A DNA stretch of 33,879 nucleotides from Acidobacteriota bacterium (GTDB taxonomy: Bacteria > Acidobacteriota > Thermoanaerobaculia > Multivoradales > Multivoraceae), in contig JAPOVF010000121.1 of the NCBI GenBank assembly GCA_026708285.1, positions 1 to 33,879 of the forward strand, written 5' to 3'. This document shows, piece by piece, positions 22,196 to 30,320 of the stretch. The notes under the pieces were generated by a model, which made no database searches, was not told the DNA's origin, and was given only the letters and a program-made list of their open reading frames with translations. The position numbers and the translations under genes are program-made. How positions within the stretch are numbered: the stretch's first letter is position 1; every line of letters starts with the position of its first letter.

Positions 22196-23899
22196 ATGAA
22201 GGGTCGCGCATTGGTCACAGCCTACATATGCGCTGCCTTCGCCATGGCGACGGGGAATCTCGTCCAGGCCCAGGGCCGGGACTTCACCCCGGTCACCGAT
22301 GCGATGCTCCAGAATCCCGACCCGGCGGACTGGTTGAACTGGCGGCGCACCCTGAACGGTTGGGGGTACAGCCCGCTTGAGCAGATCGACCGGAGCAATG
22401 CCGATGAACTCCGGCTCGCCTGGTCCTGGGGCCTCGAACGCGGAGTGTCGCAGACGACGCCGATCGTGCACGACGGCGTCATGTATGTCGCGAACCCGGG
22501 CAATGTGGTCCAGGCGCTCGACGCGCGCACGGGCGACTTCATCTGGGAGTACCGCCGTGAGATGGACGTGCGACGCCGAAGTGCGGCGCAGACGCGCAGC
22601 ATGGCCGTCTACCAGGATCTGGTGATCCTGAACACGGTCGATGCGCACATCGTCGGGCTGGATGCCCGGACGGGCGAGGCGCGCTGGGATACGCCGGTCG
22701 GGGGCGATCAGGAAGGCTTTACCTTTTCGAACGGACCGATCGTCGCCGACGGGACGGTCGTCGCCGGGCTGACAGGCTGCGGGCGTTACCGTGACGACAC
22801 CTGCTACATCGTCGGCGTCGACGGCCGCACCGGCCGGTTGCTCTGGCGAACCTCGACCATAGCCCGGCCCGGCGAGCGCGGCGGCGACACCTGGGGCGAC
22901 TTGCCGCTCATGTTTCGCGCGGGGAGCGACGCCTGGATGACCGGGAGCTATGACCCGGTCACCGGGCTCGTCTACTGGGGTACGTCGCAACCCAAGCCGC
23001 ACAACCGCGACGCACGCGGGACCGACGGCGCCGCCCTCTACAGCAACTCGACGCTCGCGCTCGACCCCGCGACCGGTGAGATGAGGTGGTACTACCAGCA
23101 CATCCCGGGCGATGCGCACGACATGGACGAGTCGTTCGAGCGCATCCTGATCGACTACGACGGCAAGCGTTCGCTGTTCACGATGGGCAAGCTCGGGATT
23201 CTCTGGGAAATCGACCGCGTCACGGGCGAGTTCGGGCGCGCGACCGACCTCGGCTATCAGAACATCCTGGATGTCGACTCGCGGACCGGTGAGGTGACTT
23301 ACCGGGACGGGATGCTAACTGACGTCGGCGAGGAGCTCTCCTTCTGCCCCAGTACTGCTGGCTTCAAGAGCCTGCGGGCGATGGCGTATCACCCCGGGAC
23401 CGAGGCGTTGTACGTGCCGCTCAATCTCAGCTGTCAGACCGTCACATTCGGCCCGGTCGAGAAACGCGCCGGGGGCGGCGGCGGGGGCAGCAGGCCCGGA
23501 CGGACGAATCACTTTCATCCGCAGGCGCCGAACCAACTGGGCGAGTTTCGAGCGCTGGACTTGCGGACCGGCGAGACCCTCTGGCGCCATCGCCTCCGGG
23601 TGCCCTACAACACGGCGGCGCTGACGACCGGCGGGGACCTGGTGTTCATCGGCGACTGGGGCCGGCACGTCTACGCCTACGACGTGCGGCACGGCGAGCC
23701 GCTCTGGCAGAGCCGGCTCCCGACGATGGCGAACGGGTTCCCGATCACCTACGCCGTCGGCAGCAAGCAGTTCGTCGCGTTCGTGGCCGGCCCGTCGATC
23801 AGCCGCTCGAGCTGGGCGACGCTTCTCCCAGCCGACCTCGTACCCGACGAACACAACCCGCGGGGCGGTAACGGCGTCTTCGTGTTCGCGTTGCCCTGA
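22196..23899 (+). CDS. PQQ-dependent dehydrogenase (quinoprotein alcohol dehydrogenase-like beta-propeller)
   Basis: A 567-residue periplasmic protein. ATG 22196 has GGAGG six bases upstream, and a signal peptide ends near V-Q-A-Q (about 26). The mature part opens with D-W-L-N-W-R-R-T-L-N-G-W-G-Y-S-P-L-E-Q-I (45-64), the standard entry to this eight-bladed propeller family. Blade repeats of the type A-L-D-A-x-T-G-x-x-x-W recur throughout. A G-C-G-R-Y-R-D-D-T-C stretch supplies a cysteine pair. The active-site region reads N-R-D-A-R-G-T-D-G where relatives have a P-G-D-N motif, so metal or PQQ contacts may differ. A glycine run occurs at about 427-432. It oxidises an alcohol or similar compound using PQQ; substrate unknown. 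The following gene probably shares its transcript. Confidence 0.85.
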   Translation: MKGRALVTAYICAAFAMATGNLVQAQGRDFTPVTDAMLQNPDPADWLNWRRTLNGWGYSPLEQIDRSNADELRLAWSWGLERGVSQTTPIVHDGVMYVANPGNVVQALDARTGDFIWEYRREMDVRRRSAAQTRSMAVYQDLVILNTVDAHIVGLDARTGEARWDTPVGGDQEGFTFSNGPIVADGTVVAGLTGCGRYRDDTCYIVGVDGRTGRLLWRTSTIARPGERGGDTWGDLPLMFRAGSDAWMTGSYDPVTGLVYWGTSQPKPHNRDARGTDGAALYSNSTLALDPATGEMRWYYQHIPGDAHDMDESFERILIDYDGKRSLFTMGKLGILWEIDRVTGEFGRATDLGYQNILDVDSRTGEVTYRDGMLTDVGEELSFCPSTAGFKSLRAMAYHPGTEALYVPLNLSCQTVTFGPVEKRAGGGGGGSRPGRTNHFHPQAPNQLGEFRALDLRTGETLWRHRLRVPYNTAALTTGGDLVFIGDWGRHVYAYDVRHGEPLWQSRLPTMANGFPITYAVGSKQFVAFVAGPSISRSSWATLLPADLVPDEHNPRGGNGVFVFALP

Positions 23900-23905
23900 G
23901 GTCCG

Positions 23906-25831
23906 ATGGGAGATACGGCCATGCTGAGACTCCTTGGTGTCTCGTTGCTGATGGCCGTGATCCTGACGCCCGTGGCTGGATGGGCCCAGCCGGGCGGCTC
24001 ATTGTTCGAGGAGCACTGCGCGCCCTGTCATGGAAGCCCGGAGCCGGGTTCCCGAGCCCCGGATCGCGAGGCCCTCCGGCAGTTCACCCCCGAGCGCGTA
24101 CTCGAGTCGCTGACGACCGGCGCAATGTCGGTGGAGGTGCCCGGGCTGACCGACGAGGAGAGGCGGGAGGTGGCCCAGTGGGCCGCGGGCCGTGCGCTTG
24201 GGACGGCTGGTGGGGATGCCTCATCGATGCCCAACCGGTGTCCGAGCAAACCGTTCGGCGACCCGTTCGCCGGCGCGGGGTGGAACGGCTGGGGCCCGGA
24301 TGGCGGCAACTCGCGCTTCCAGCCGGCCGCGGCCGCCGGGTTGACCGCGGACCAGGTGCCGCGCCTGACGCTGAAGTGGGCGTTCGGATACCCGGGCGGG
24401 GTCAGAGCCGCCGCTGGTTCGCCGACGGTCGTGGGGGGAAGGCTCTACGCGGGATCCGACACGGGCTATGTCTACTCGTTGGACGCGGCGAGCGGCTGTG
24501 TCTACTGGTCCTTCGAGTCGCGATGGGTCGTCCGCTCCTCCGTCACCATCGGACCCGTCACGGGCGCGGGGACGGCGCGCTACGCCGCGTACTTCGGGGA
24601 CGCCAGGGCGAACGTGTATGCGGTCAATGCCGAAACCGGTGAGCTGCTGTGGAAGCAACGTGCCGACACCCATCCGATCGCACGCATCACCGCCGCCCCC
24701 AAGCTTCACGCCGGCCGGCTCTACGTGCCCGTGTCCTCATTGGAAGAACTGGCGGGCCGCCACCTCTGGTACGAGTGCTGCACGTTCCGGGGCAGCGTGG
24801 TGGCGTATGACGCGAACACGGGCGAGCAGATCTGGAAGAGCTACGCGATTGCCGAAGAACCCAGGCCCACGACGAAGAACGCGCAGGGCACCCAACAGTG
24901 GGCCCCGGCCGGGGGGGCGGTCTGGGGCGCGCCGGTCATCGATGCTGCTCGAGGGGCGTTGTACATCGGTAGCGGAAACGGCTACACCGCGCCCGCGGCC
25001 AATGACACCGACGCCGTCATCGCCTTCGATCTCGAGACCGGGAAACGGCTGTGGCTGAACCAGTTAACGGCCATGGATGCCTACCTCAGCAGGTGTCCCG
25101 GCCGGATCGATGTCCAAGGCCGCGCGAGGGATCCCAAGCGAGCGGATCCCCAGCGCATCGCGCAGCTCAACTGCCCGGACCCCGAGAAGCTTGCCGAAAA
25201 CGTCGATGTCGACGTGGTGGCGGTCATGCTTCACGCGCTGCCGGACGGGCGGACGATTCTCGTCGTTGGGCAGCAGAACGGCCGGGTCTATGCGCTCGAC
25301 CCTGACCGCGAGGGGGCGGTGCTGTGGGAACTCTACGCGGGCGCGGACACGGAGAAGCGCGCGAACATCACGTTCGGTGGCGCCACCGACGGGCGGCTGG
25401 CCTACTTCCCCCTCCTGTACCAACCGTCGGAGCACCGCGGGATCTCCACGCCGTCGCGGACGAAGGGCGCCATGGCCGCGATCCGCGCGGAGACCGGCGA
25501 ACGGGTGTGGTACACGCCGACGCCGCCGGCCAACTGTCCCGATCCCTCCCCGCAACGGTGCGGCTCCGGGCTGGACGGGGCGGCGACGGTGATCCCGGGC
25601 GTCGTCTTCGCCGGCGCGATGGACGGCATGCTTCGCGCGTACTCGACCACCGACGGCCGCATCATCTGGGAGGTCGACACGGCCCAGGAGTTCGAGACCG
25701 TCAATGATGTGCCGGCCAGGGGCGGCATGCTGAACGGCCCGGGGCCAACCGTCGTCGACGGCATGCTGTTCACGGGGTCGGGCTACGCGTCAGGGACGGG
25801 CAACGTGCTGCTGGCGTTCGGACTCGAATAG
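23906..25831 (+). CDS. Heme c-PQQ beta-propeller fusion, polyvinyl-alcohol dehydrogenase-like
   Basis: A 641-residue exported quinohemoprotein beginning six bases after the previous stop. ATG 23906 and ATG 23921 are both possible starts; the signal peptide (from M-L-R-L-L-G to W-A-Q) is intact either way. A small cytochrome c domain follows, with C-A-P-C-H at 38-42 and a likely methionine ligand in T-G-A-M-S. The rest is a PQQ propeller with W-N-G-W-G-P-D-G-G-N-S-R-F-Q entry and blade repeats. The Y-E-C-C-T-F-R-G-S-V-V segment and the N-terminal heme order resemble polyvinyl-alcohol dehydrogenases. Electrons could pass from PQQ to the built-in heme. With the upstream gene it forms a two-gene quinoprotein unit. 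It ends one base before a convergent gene. Confidence 0.87.
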   Translation: MGDTAMLRLLGVSLLMAVILTPVAGWAQPGGSLFEEHCAPCHGSPEPGSRAPDREALRQFTPERVLESLTTGAMSVEVPGLTDEERREVAQWAAGRALGTAGGDASSMPNRCPSKPFGDPFAGAGWNGWGPDGGNSRFQPAAAAGLTADQVPRLTLKWAFGYPGGVRAAAGSPTVVGGRLYAGSDTGYVYSLDAASGCVYWSFESRWVVRSSVTIGPVTGAGTARYAAYFGDARANVYAVNAETGELLWKQRADTHPIARITAAPKLHAGRLYVPVSSLEELAGRHLWYECCTFRGSVVAYDANTGEQIWKSYAIAEEPRPTTKNAQGTQQWAPAGGAVWGAPVIDAARGALYIGSGNGYTAPAANDTDAVIAFDLETGKRLWLNQLTAMDAYLSRCPGRIDVQGRARDPKRADPQRIAQLNCPDPEKLAENVDVDVVAVMLHALPDGRTILVVGQQNGRVYALDPDREGAVLWELYAGADTEKRANITFGGATDGRLAYFPLLYQPSEHRGISTPSRTKGAMAAIRAETGERVWYTPTPPANCPDPSPQRCGSGLDGAATVIPGVVFAGAMDGMLRAYSTTDGRIIWEVDTAQEFETVNDVPARGGMLNGPGPTVVDGMLFTGSGYASGTGNVLLAFGLE

Positions 25832-25832
25832 G

Positions 25833-27686
25833 TCAAGGGACGTACCAGATGGGCGACGACCAGGCACGCTCCTGGATGGTGGCTGGCAGGCCGGGCTTCG
25901 GCGGCGTTCCCGCCCGGATCGCATCCCACGTCGACCAGCGGCAGGTCGGACTCTGCAGCACGCGAACGTAGTAGAAGGCGCGTTGGCCAGGATCGAAGTC
26001 GGGGTCCTGCCATAACGCCTCGAGTTCCGAAGCACCTTGGCCTTCCGTCGTCGCGCAGGTGCTCAGATCCACGGTGGCCCCGTTGTCGGGGCAGCGGTGG
26101 GTGTCGCCCGGGGTCGAGCCATCGGAGCAGGCTGCGTCGTAGACCCGCTCCTTCTTCTCACCGTTCCCTGTCCATCCCTTGATCACTTGCACTCGAGCGA
26201 GGGGAGCGGCGGCGGGATCCCTGGTCGCCCACAGCAGAAAGCGTGGAGCTCGTTGCTCGCCATCGGCCACCAGGTCTCCTCCCATGGGGACGCCGTCGGC
26301 GTAGGCCCTGGTGAGCCTGTCGGATCCAGCCAGCGTCGTCTCGTCGAGGTCGTAGCCGGCGAAGAAGCGGACCCGCATGCGAGGGCCGGTAGTGGCAAAG
26401 GTCTCCTTACGCTGCAAGGCGCGGAAGATGTCCTCCCTGGTGTTGGATTCGGCCCACACGGCGGCCAGGCCCGAGGCGCCCCAGTACTGGCTGGACCCGT
26501 CGCTGTACTCGCCGGTTTCGGCCCGGGGAACCGACCCTCGCTGCTCCGGCGTGATGTCCAACAGGCCGGCCTTGCTCCAGTAGTCCTCTTCCCGAAACGA
26601 TCCGGCCGCATTGTGGGTATCCGAGGAGCCGATGAGGCCGAAGCGAAAGGGATTGAAGCCCTGCTCCTCTTCCATGGCCAGGCCGTTCAGGTAGGCATCG
26701 CGTACGTAGCTGCCCTGGGGCTTGCTCGGAGAGTCATTGCCGATGGTCCCCTCGATGATCCCGAAGTCAGCCCACTCGTCGTTCGGAGACAGGAGCGGAT
26801 GCGTGTCGGAGGTGCCCTTGACCTGGGTTACCTCGACCAGCGGCTCGTTTCGCATCCGCTGCTCGGCGCCGGCCTGGTCGAGAGCATTGCCTTCTCGATC
26901 GGTCAACCGGAACATCCAGCCGTCTGAACCGTTGGAGTTGTGCGGGATCGCCAGGGACTCGATGCCCTGCTCGCGCTGCCGGTCCATCCAGTCCCACAGC
27001 TTTTCCGGGTTGTTCCTGGCGTCGATGCGACTGAAAGGGATTCTCGGCACGTTCGAGCCACGGAAGATCACGTTTCGATGCAGGTTCTCCCCGCTGGGAC
27101 CGCTGGCAGTGAACTCGTAGGCGATGAGGGTGGTGAACGTGCCTGGATCGTTGTGGCGCTCAGCGGCGGCGATGATCTCCCGCCATGCGCTCGCTACGAT
27201 GCCGAGATCGAGCAGGTCGTCCGGGTCGACATATCCTCTCTGGCGCGGCAGCACTTCCCGGAAAACGGCGGTGCGATCGTCGGGCGTTTCGGCGCTTCGA
27301 AGTGCGATCGACAGCGGATGTCGGCCAACCTCGGAATCGGGGTTGTCCATCTGCTCGAACATGCCCAGGTAGGTGGCATGGTCGGCGACCGCGAGGAAGT
27401 CGAGCGGGGCCTCGAGGCGCATCTCGATTCCGGCTGGGTGGGTCAGCGCTTCTCCCTTGGCGAACCTGTAGGCGTCGTCGGGATCGTTGCGGGTGCCGTA
27501 GATGTAGGCGTCGAAGGAGTACTTGGTGTGGACGTGAAGGTCGCCGAAGTACGCGTTTCGAGTCGATGATCTCTGCTCCATCGGAGCGGCCTCATCGCTG
27601 GCTCGAGCCGGGACCCCGGCAGGATCATCCGCACAACCGAGAGGCAGAAGAAGAGCTGTCAGCCAGAAACCGCTACGCGCACACAT
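25833..27686 (-). CDS. DUF3604 (PHP-like) lipoprotein
   Basis: A 617-residue member of the DUF3604 family. The short hydrophobic N-terminus ends L-G-C-A-D (Cys18), a probable lipid-attachment site. Y-F-G-D-L-H-V-H-T-K-Y-S-F-D-A (46-60) provides the first paired histidines of a PHP-type metal site. V-A-D-H-A-T-Y and G-S-S-D-T-H-N are further expected ligands. PHP enzymes are metal-dependent phosphoesterases, but DUF3604 proteins have no settled function, and extracytoplasmic location here suggests an outer-surface or periplasmic hydrolase. It is last in a three-gene operon (30 bp after the thioredoxin-ankyrin gene) and convergent with the heme c-PQQ gene, with one base between stops. Confidence 0.9.
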   Translation of the reverse strand: MCARSGFWLTALLLPLGCADDPAGVPARASDEAAPMEQRSSTRNAYFGDLHVHTKYSFDAYIYGTRNDPDDAYRFAKGEALTHPAGIEMRLEAPLDFLAVADHATYLGMFEQMDNPDSEVGRHPLSIALRSAETPDDRTAVFREVLPRQRGYVDPDDLLDLGIVASAWREIIAAAERHNDPGTFTTLIAYEFTASGPSGENLHRNVIFRGSNVPRIPFSRIDARNNPEKLWDWMDRQREQGIESLAIPHNSNGSDGWMFRLTDREGNALDQAGAEQRMRNEPLVEVTQVKGTSDTHPLLSPNDEWADFGIIEGTIGNDSPSKPQGSYVRDAYLNGLAMEEEQGFNPFRFGLIGSSDTHNAAGSFREEDYWSKAGLLDITPEQRGSVPRAETGEYSDGSSQYWGASGLAAVWAESNTREDIFRALQRKETFATTGPRMRVRFFAGYDLDETTLAGSDRLTRAYADGVPMGGDLVADGEQRAPRFLLWATRDPAAAPLARVQVIKGWTGNGEKKERVYDAACSDGSTPGDTHRCPDNGATVDLSTCATTEGQGASELEALWQDPDFDPGQRAFYYVRVLQSPTCRWSTWDAIRAGTPPKPGLPATIQERAWSSPIWYVP

Positions 27687-27716
27687 GGCCTTCCCGTTTC
27701 TGGCTGCGGGGCTCCG

Positions 27717-28961
27717 CTAGCCCTCCAGCAGCGCGATGATCTCGTCGATCTCCCGGAGCGACTCGGCCAGTACGGCCCGGTGCTCATCGGACTCGACCTC
27801 TTCAAGAGACTCCATCCGCCGCTCGCGCCGGTCCTGGAGGATGTCGAGGGAGGTCTGGCCCTGCCGCGTCTTCGCGCCGGCGTCGACGCCGCGCTCCAGG
27901 AGCAGGCGCGCGCCGTCGACCATGCCGTAGACGCTGGCCCAGTGGAGCAGGTTGTAGCCCTCGTCGTTCGTCGACTCGGGGTCCATGCCGCGGTCGAGGA
28001 ACTCGCGCAGCAGGTCGACGTCCTCCCGGAGCACCAGCGGGCGGGCGAGGTGGAACCGGTCCGCCTGCTCTCTGGACGGATCGGCGCCGGCGTCCAGCAA
28101 GGTGCGCAGACAGCTTCGGTCTTCGAGCCGGTGGGCACGCATCATGGCCACCCACAGGGGTGACGCGCCGTCCGGGTCCGGCCGGCTGGCCGCTTCGGGG
28201 TCCGTGGCCAGAGCCGTCTTCAGCTCCTCGCAGCGGCCGAGGCCCGCCAGGTCGGCCGTGGAGATGGCCGGTTCCTGCGCGAGCGCGAGGTCGATCTGGG
28301 CGTTCTGCCGGACGCTGGGCGAGATCAGGATGAGCGACAGCGGCGTCTGACCGTTCTTGAACGGTTCGATGAGGAGGTCCGGCCGGTCGGGAAGCGCCTT
28401 CTCGAGGTCCTCCACCGGCCGTGACACGACGAAGTGCCGCCGGAACGCGTCGTCGTTGAGGAAGGAGAGCGAGGCCTCGAACGCTGACTGGCCGGCGATC
28501 ATCGCCTCCAGGTAGTCGGCGTAGGTCTCCCGGCTCTGGACGCCGACGATCCGGTCCTGCTCCTCGCCGTCCCGGAAGAAGAGGACATGGGGCACGCCGT
28601 TGACCCCCAGCTCCCGGTAGATGTCCGTCGACTCGTCGATGTCCAGCTTGGCGATCTTCGCGCGCCCCGCCATCTCGGGCGCCAGGCTCTCGACGATCGG
28701 GTCGACGACCTTGCAGGGGACGCACCAGGTCGCGGTGAAGTCGACCAGGACGGGGATGTCCGCCTGGTAGACCTCGTGGTCGAAGTTGTCACTGTTCAGG
28801 AGGACGACCTGCGCACCCGAGGCGTTGCCGCCGGCCGGCGCCGCGTCATCGCCGGCGGCGCAAGCTGCAAGGACGCCTGAGAGCACTACAACGAGGGCGG
28901 TCGAGCAGCCCTTCGAACTCCGGCGCGTTGGAGTCCACCTGGGGAAGAAACCAACTCTCAT
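27717..28961 (-). CDS. Thioredoxin-ankyrin fusion lipoprotein
   Basis: A 414-residue protein with two domains not usually joined. AAGGAGGG precedes ATG 28961. The signal segment ends L-A-A-C (Cys34), so a lipid anchor is likely. Residues about 50-155 are a thioredoxin fold with active site W-C-V-P-C (79-83) and the cis-proline segment G-V-P-H-V (Pro124). A helical middle part leads to ankyrin-like repeats from about 255 to 385, with phrases such as L-L-D-A-G-A-D-P and N-L-L-H-W-A-S-V-Y-G-M. The active site is reducing or isomerase type; W-C-V-P-C is close to thioredoxins. The neighbouring heme c/copper protein would need disulfide or heme-cysteine care, or this could sense redox state through protein contacts. 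Confidence 0.87.
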   Translation of the reverse strand: MRVGFFPRWTPTRRSSKGCSTALVVVLSGVLAACAAGDDAAPAGGNASGAQVVLLNSDNFDHEVYQADIPVLVDFTATWCVPCKVVDPIVESLAPEMAGRAKIAKLDIDESTDIYRELGVNGVPHVLFFRDGEEQDRIVGVQSRETYADYLEAMIAGQSAFEASLSFLNDDAFRRHFVVSRPVEDLEKALPDRPDLLIEPFKNGQTPLSLILISPSVRQNAQIDLALAQEPAISTADLAGLGRCEELKTALATDPEAASRPDPDGASPLWVAMMRAHRLEDRSCLRTLLDAGADPSREQADRFHLARPLVLREDVDLLREFLDRGMDPESTNDEGYNLLHWASVYGMVDGARLLLERGVDAGAKTRQGQTSLDILQDRRERRMESLEEVESDEHRAVLAESLREIDEIIALLEG

Positions 28962-28996
28962 TCGCGGCCCTCCTTGCGGTCGGGGCTCTTGCCGGA

Positions 28997-30289
28997 CTAC
29001 TCGCCCCCGGCGGTCTCGGTCGCTCGACCGGGTCCGCGCCGCTCGGGCGGCTCGCCGTCACTGTAGACGCAGGAGATGAAGCCCATCAGCATCTCGTCGG
29101 TCGACATCGGGCCGAACACGACGTCGCGGTCCGGGTTGAAGCCCCAGCGTTCCGCCTCCTCGGGCGAGTTGTCGAACCACATGTCGATCCGCAGGCGGGT
29201 GCCCTTCGGCAGCACCTTCGGCTCGTCGTACCAGTAGATCTCCTGCCAGTCGAAGTCCCAGTCGGGCACGTGGAGGATCAGCTCCTCGCTGCCGTCCGGG
29301 TAGAAGGCGGTGTACTTCGACTCGCGCCCACGCATGTGCATGTGGGGGAGCATGCCGAGGACCGTGACCTCGCGGTCGAAGGTGCGCTCGGCGGTGTCGT
29401 GCCAGTAGGCGTGGCGGGCCGGAATCTCGAACTCGTAGTTGCTGATCGGGAAGAAGTGGACCGGGTGCGTGACCGGCCTGGTCGCGAACTTCAGCGCGAT
29501 CGACGACTGGTCCCAGCCGCCGCTGCCGGGGCCCGGCTCCTTGTGGTAGTGCAGGTCGAAGGTGAGCGTCGCGCCGACCTCGAGCAGTGAGCCGTAGCCC
29601 TCGGGCCAGACGTGGGGCGGCGAGCCAGAGGTGGCGCCGCCGAGGAAGTGGCCGTCCCCGCGGGTCTCCTCGTCGTTCGGCCCCTTGACGAAGATGTTGA
29701 AGTGGTGGACGAGCTCGCTGCCGCGGCGGAACTCGATCTCCTGCACCCACTTGTCCTCGGGCAGGAGGTCCGGCGTCAGGACCAGGCGGTGCTTGGTGTA
29801 GATGTCCTTGATGTCGTCCTCGACGTAGTAGGGCTCGGGCATCTTGATCACCAGGTCGGGATCGGGAAAGAGCCAGCCCTCATCGTCGGACCAGTCGATC
29901 GGCTCCGGCCCGTCCTCCGGCCGGCCGGGCTGGGCGCCCGCCTCGACCCAGCGCTTGATCGTCGCAATCTCCTCGTCGGTCAGGCCGCGCTCGTTCCTGA
30001 ACACGCCGTCGAAGTGCTCGGAGGCGTCCCACGGCGGCATCTCCTTCGAGGCCGTCTGGCGGACGATCGCGCGCGCCCAGGGGCGGGCGTCTTCGAAGGT
30101 CGTGAGCGACATCGGCACGCCGCCACGGTAGATCTTGCCGCCCGACGGCCGGTGACACTCCTGGCAGTTCTCCTGCAGGATGGGCAGGACGTCCTCGTAG
30201 AATGTCGGTCCATCTGCCTCCGCGGCTCCATGCGCGGCCGCGGCGAAGAACAGGCAGAGAGCAAGACCAACCAGGCGTCGACTCGTCAT
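28997..30289 (-). CDS. Heme c plus copper type II monooxygenase-like secreted protein
   Basis: A 430-residue exported protein; GGGAG lies six bases before ATG 30289 and the signal peptide ends near A-H-G-A (about 22). The heme c motif C-Q-E-C-H is at 42-46 in a short cytochrome-like domain. The C-terminal half resembles peptidylglycine monooxygenase-type copper domains: H-H-F at 195-197, H-Y-H at 247-249, H-M-H-M-R-G at 316-321 and D-E-M-L-M-G-F near 399-404 with a methionine ligand. All expected copper-ligand motifs are therefore present. Such fusions are frequent in Acidobacteriota and Planctomycetota genomes but have no established substrate that I know. It is first in the operon with the thioredoxin-ankyrin and DUF3604 genes. 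Confidence 0.87.
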   Translation of the reverse strand: MTSRRLVGLALCLFFAAAAHGAAEADGPTFYEDVLPILQENCQECHRPSGGKIYRGGVPMSLTTFEDARPWARAIVRQTASKEMPPWDASEHFDGVFRNERGLTDEEIATIKRWVEAGAQPGRPEDGPEPIDWSDDEGWLFPDPDLVIKMPEPYYVEDDIKDIYTKHRLVLTPDLLPEDKWVQEIEFRRGSELVHHFNIFVKGPNDEETRGDGHFLGGATSGSPPHVWPEGYGSLLEVGATLTFDLHYHKEPGPGSGGWDQSSIALKFATRPVTHPVHFFPISNYEFEIPARHAYWHDTAERTFDREVTVLGMLPHMHMRGRESKYTAFYPDGSEELILHVPDWDFDWQEIYWYDEPKVLPKGTRLRIDMWFDNSPEEAERWGFNPDRDVVFGPMSTDEMLMGFISCVYSDGEPPERRGPGRATETAGGE

Positions 30290-30320
30290 CGCTACTCCCT
30301 TGCAGAACAGGTCTGGATCC

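Noticed and set aside
27686-27716. Sequence in the 30-bp gap that resembles the element spacer (TTTCTGGC followed by a GC hairpin)
   Set aside because: The match is short, the hairpin is imperfect, and the tail octamer is absent.
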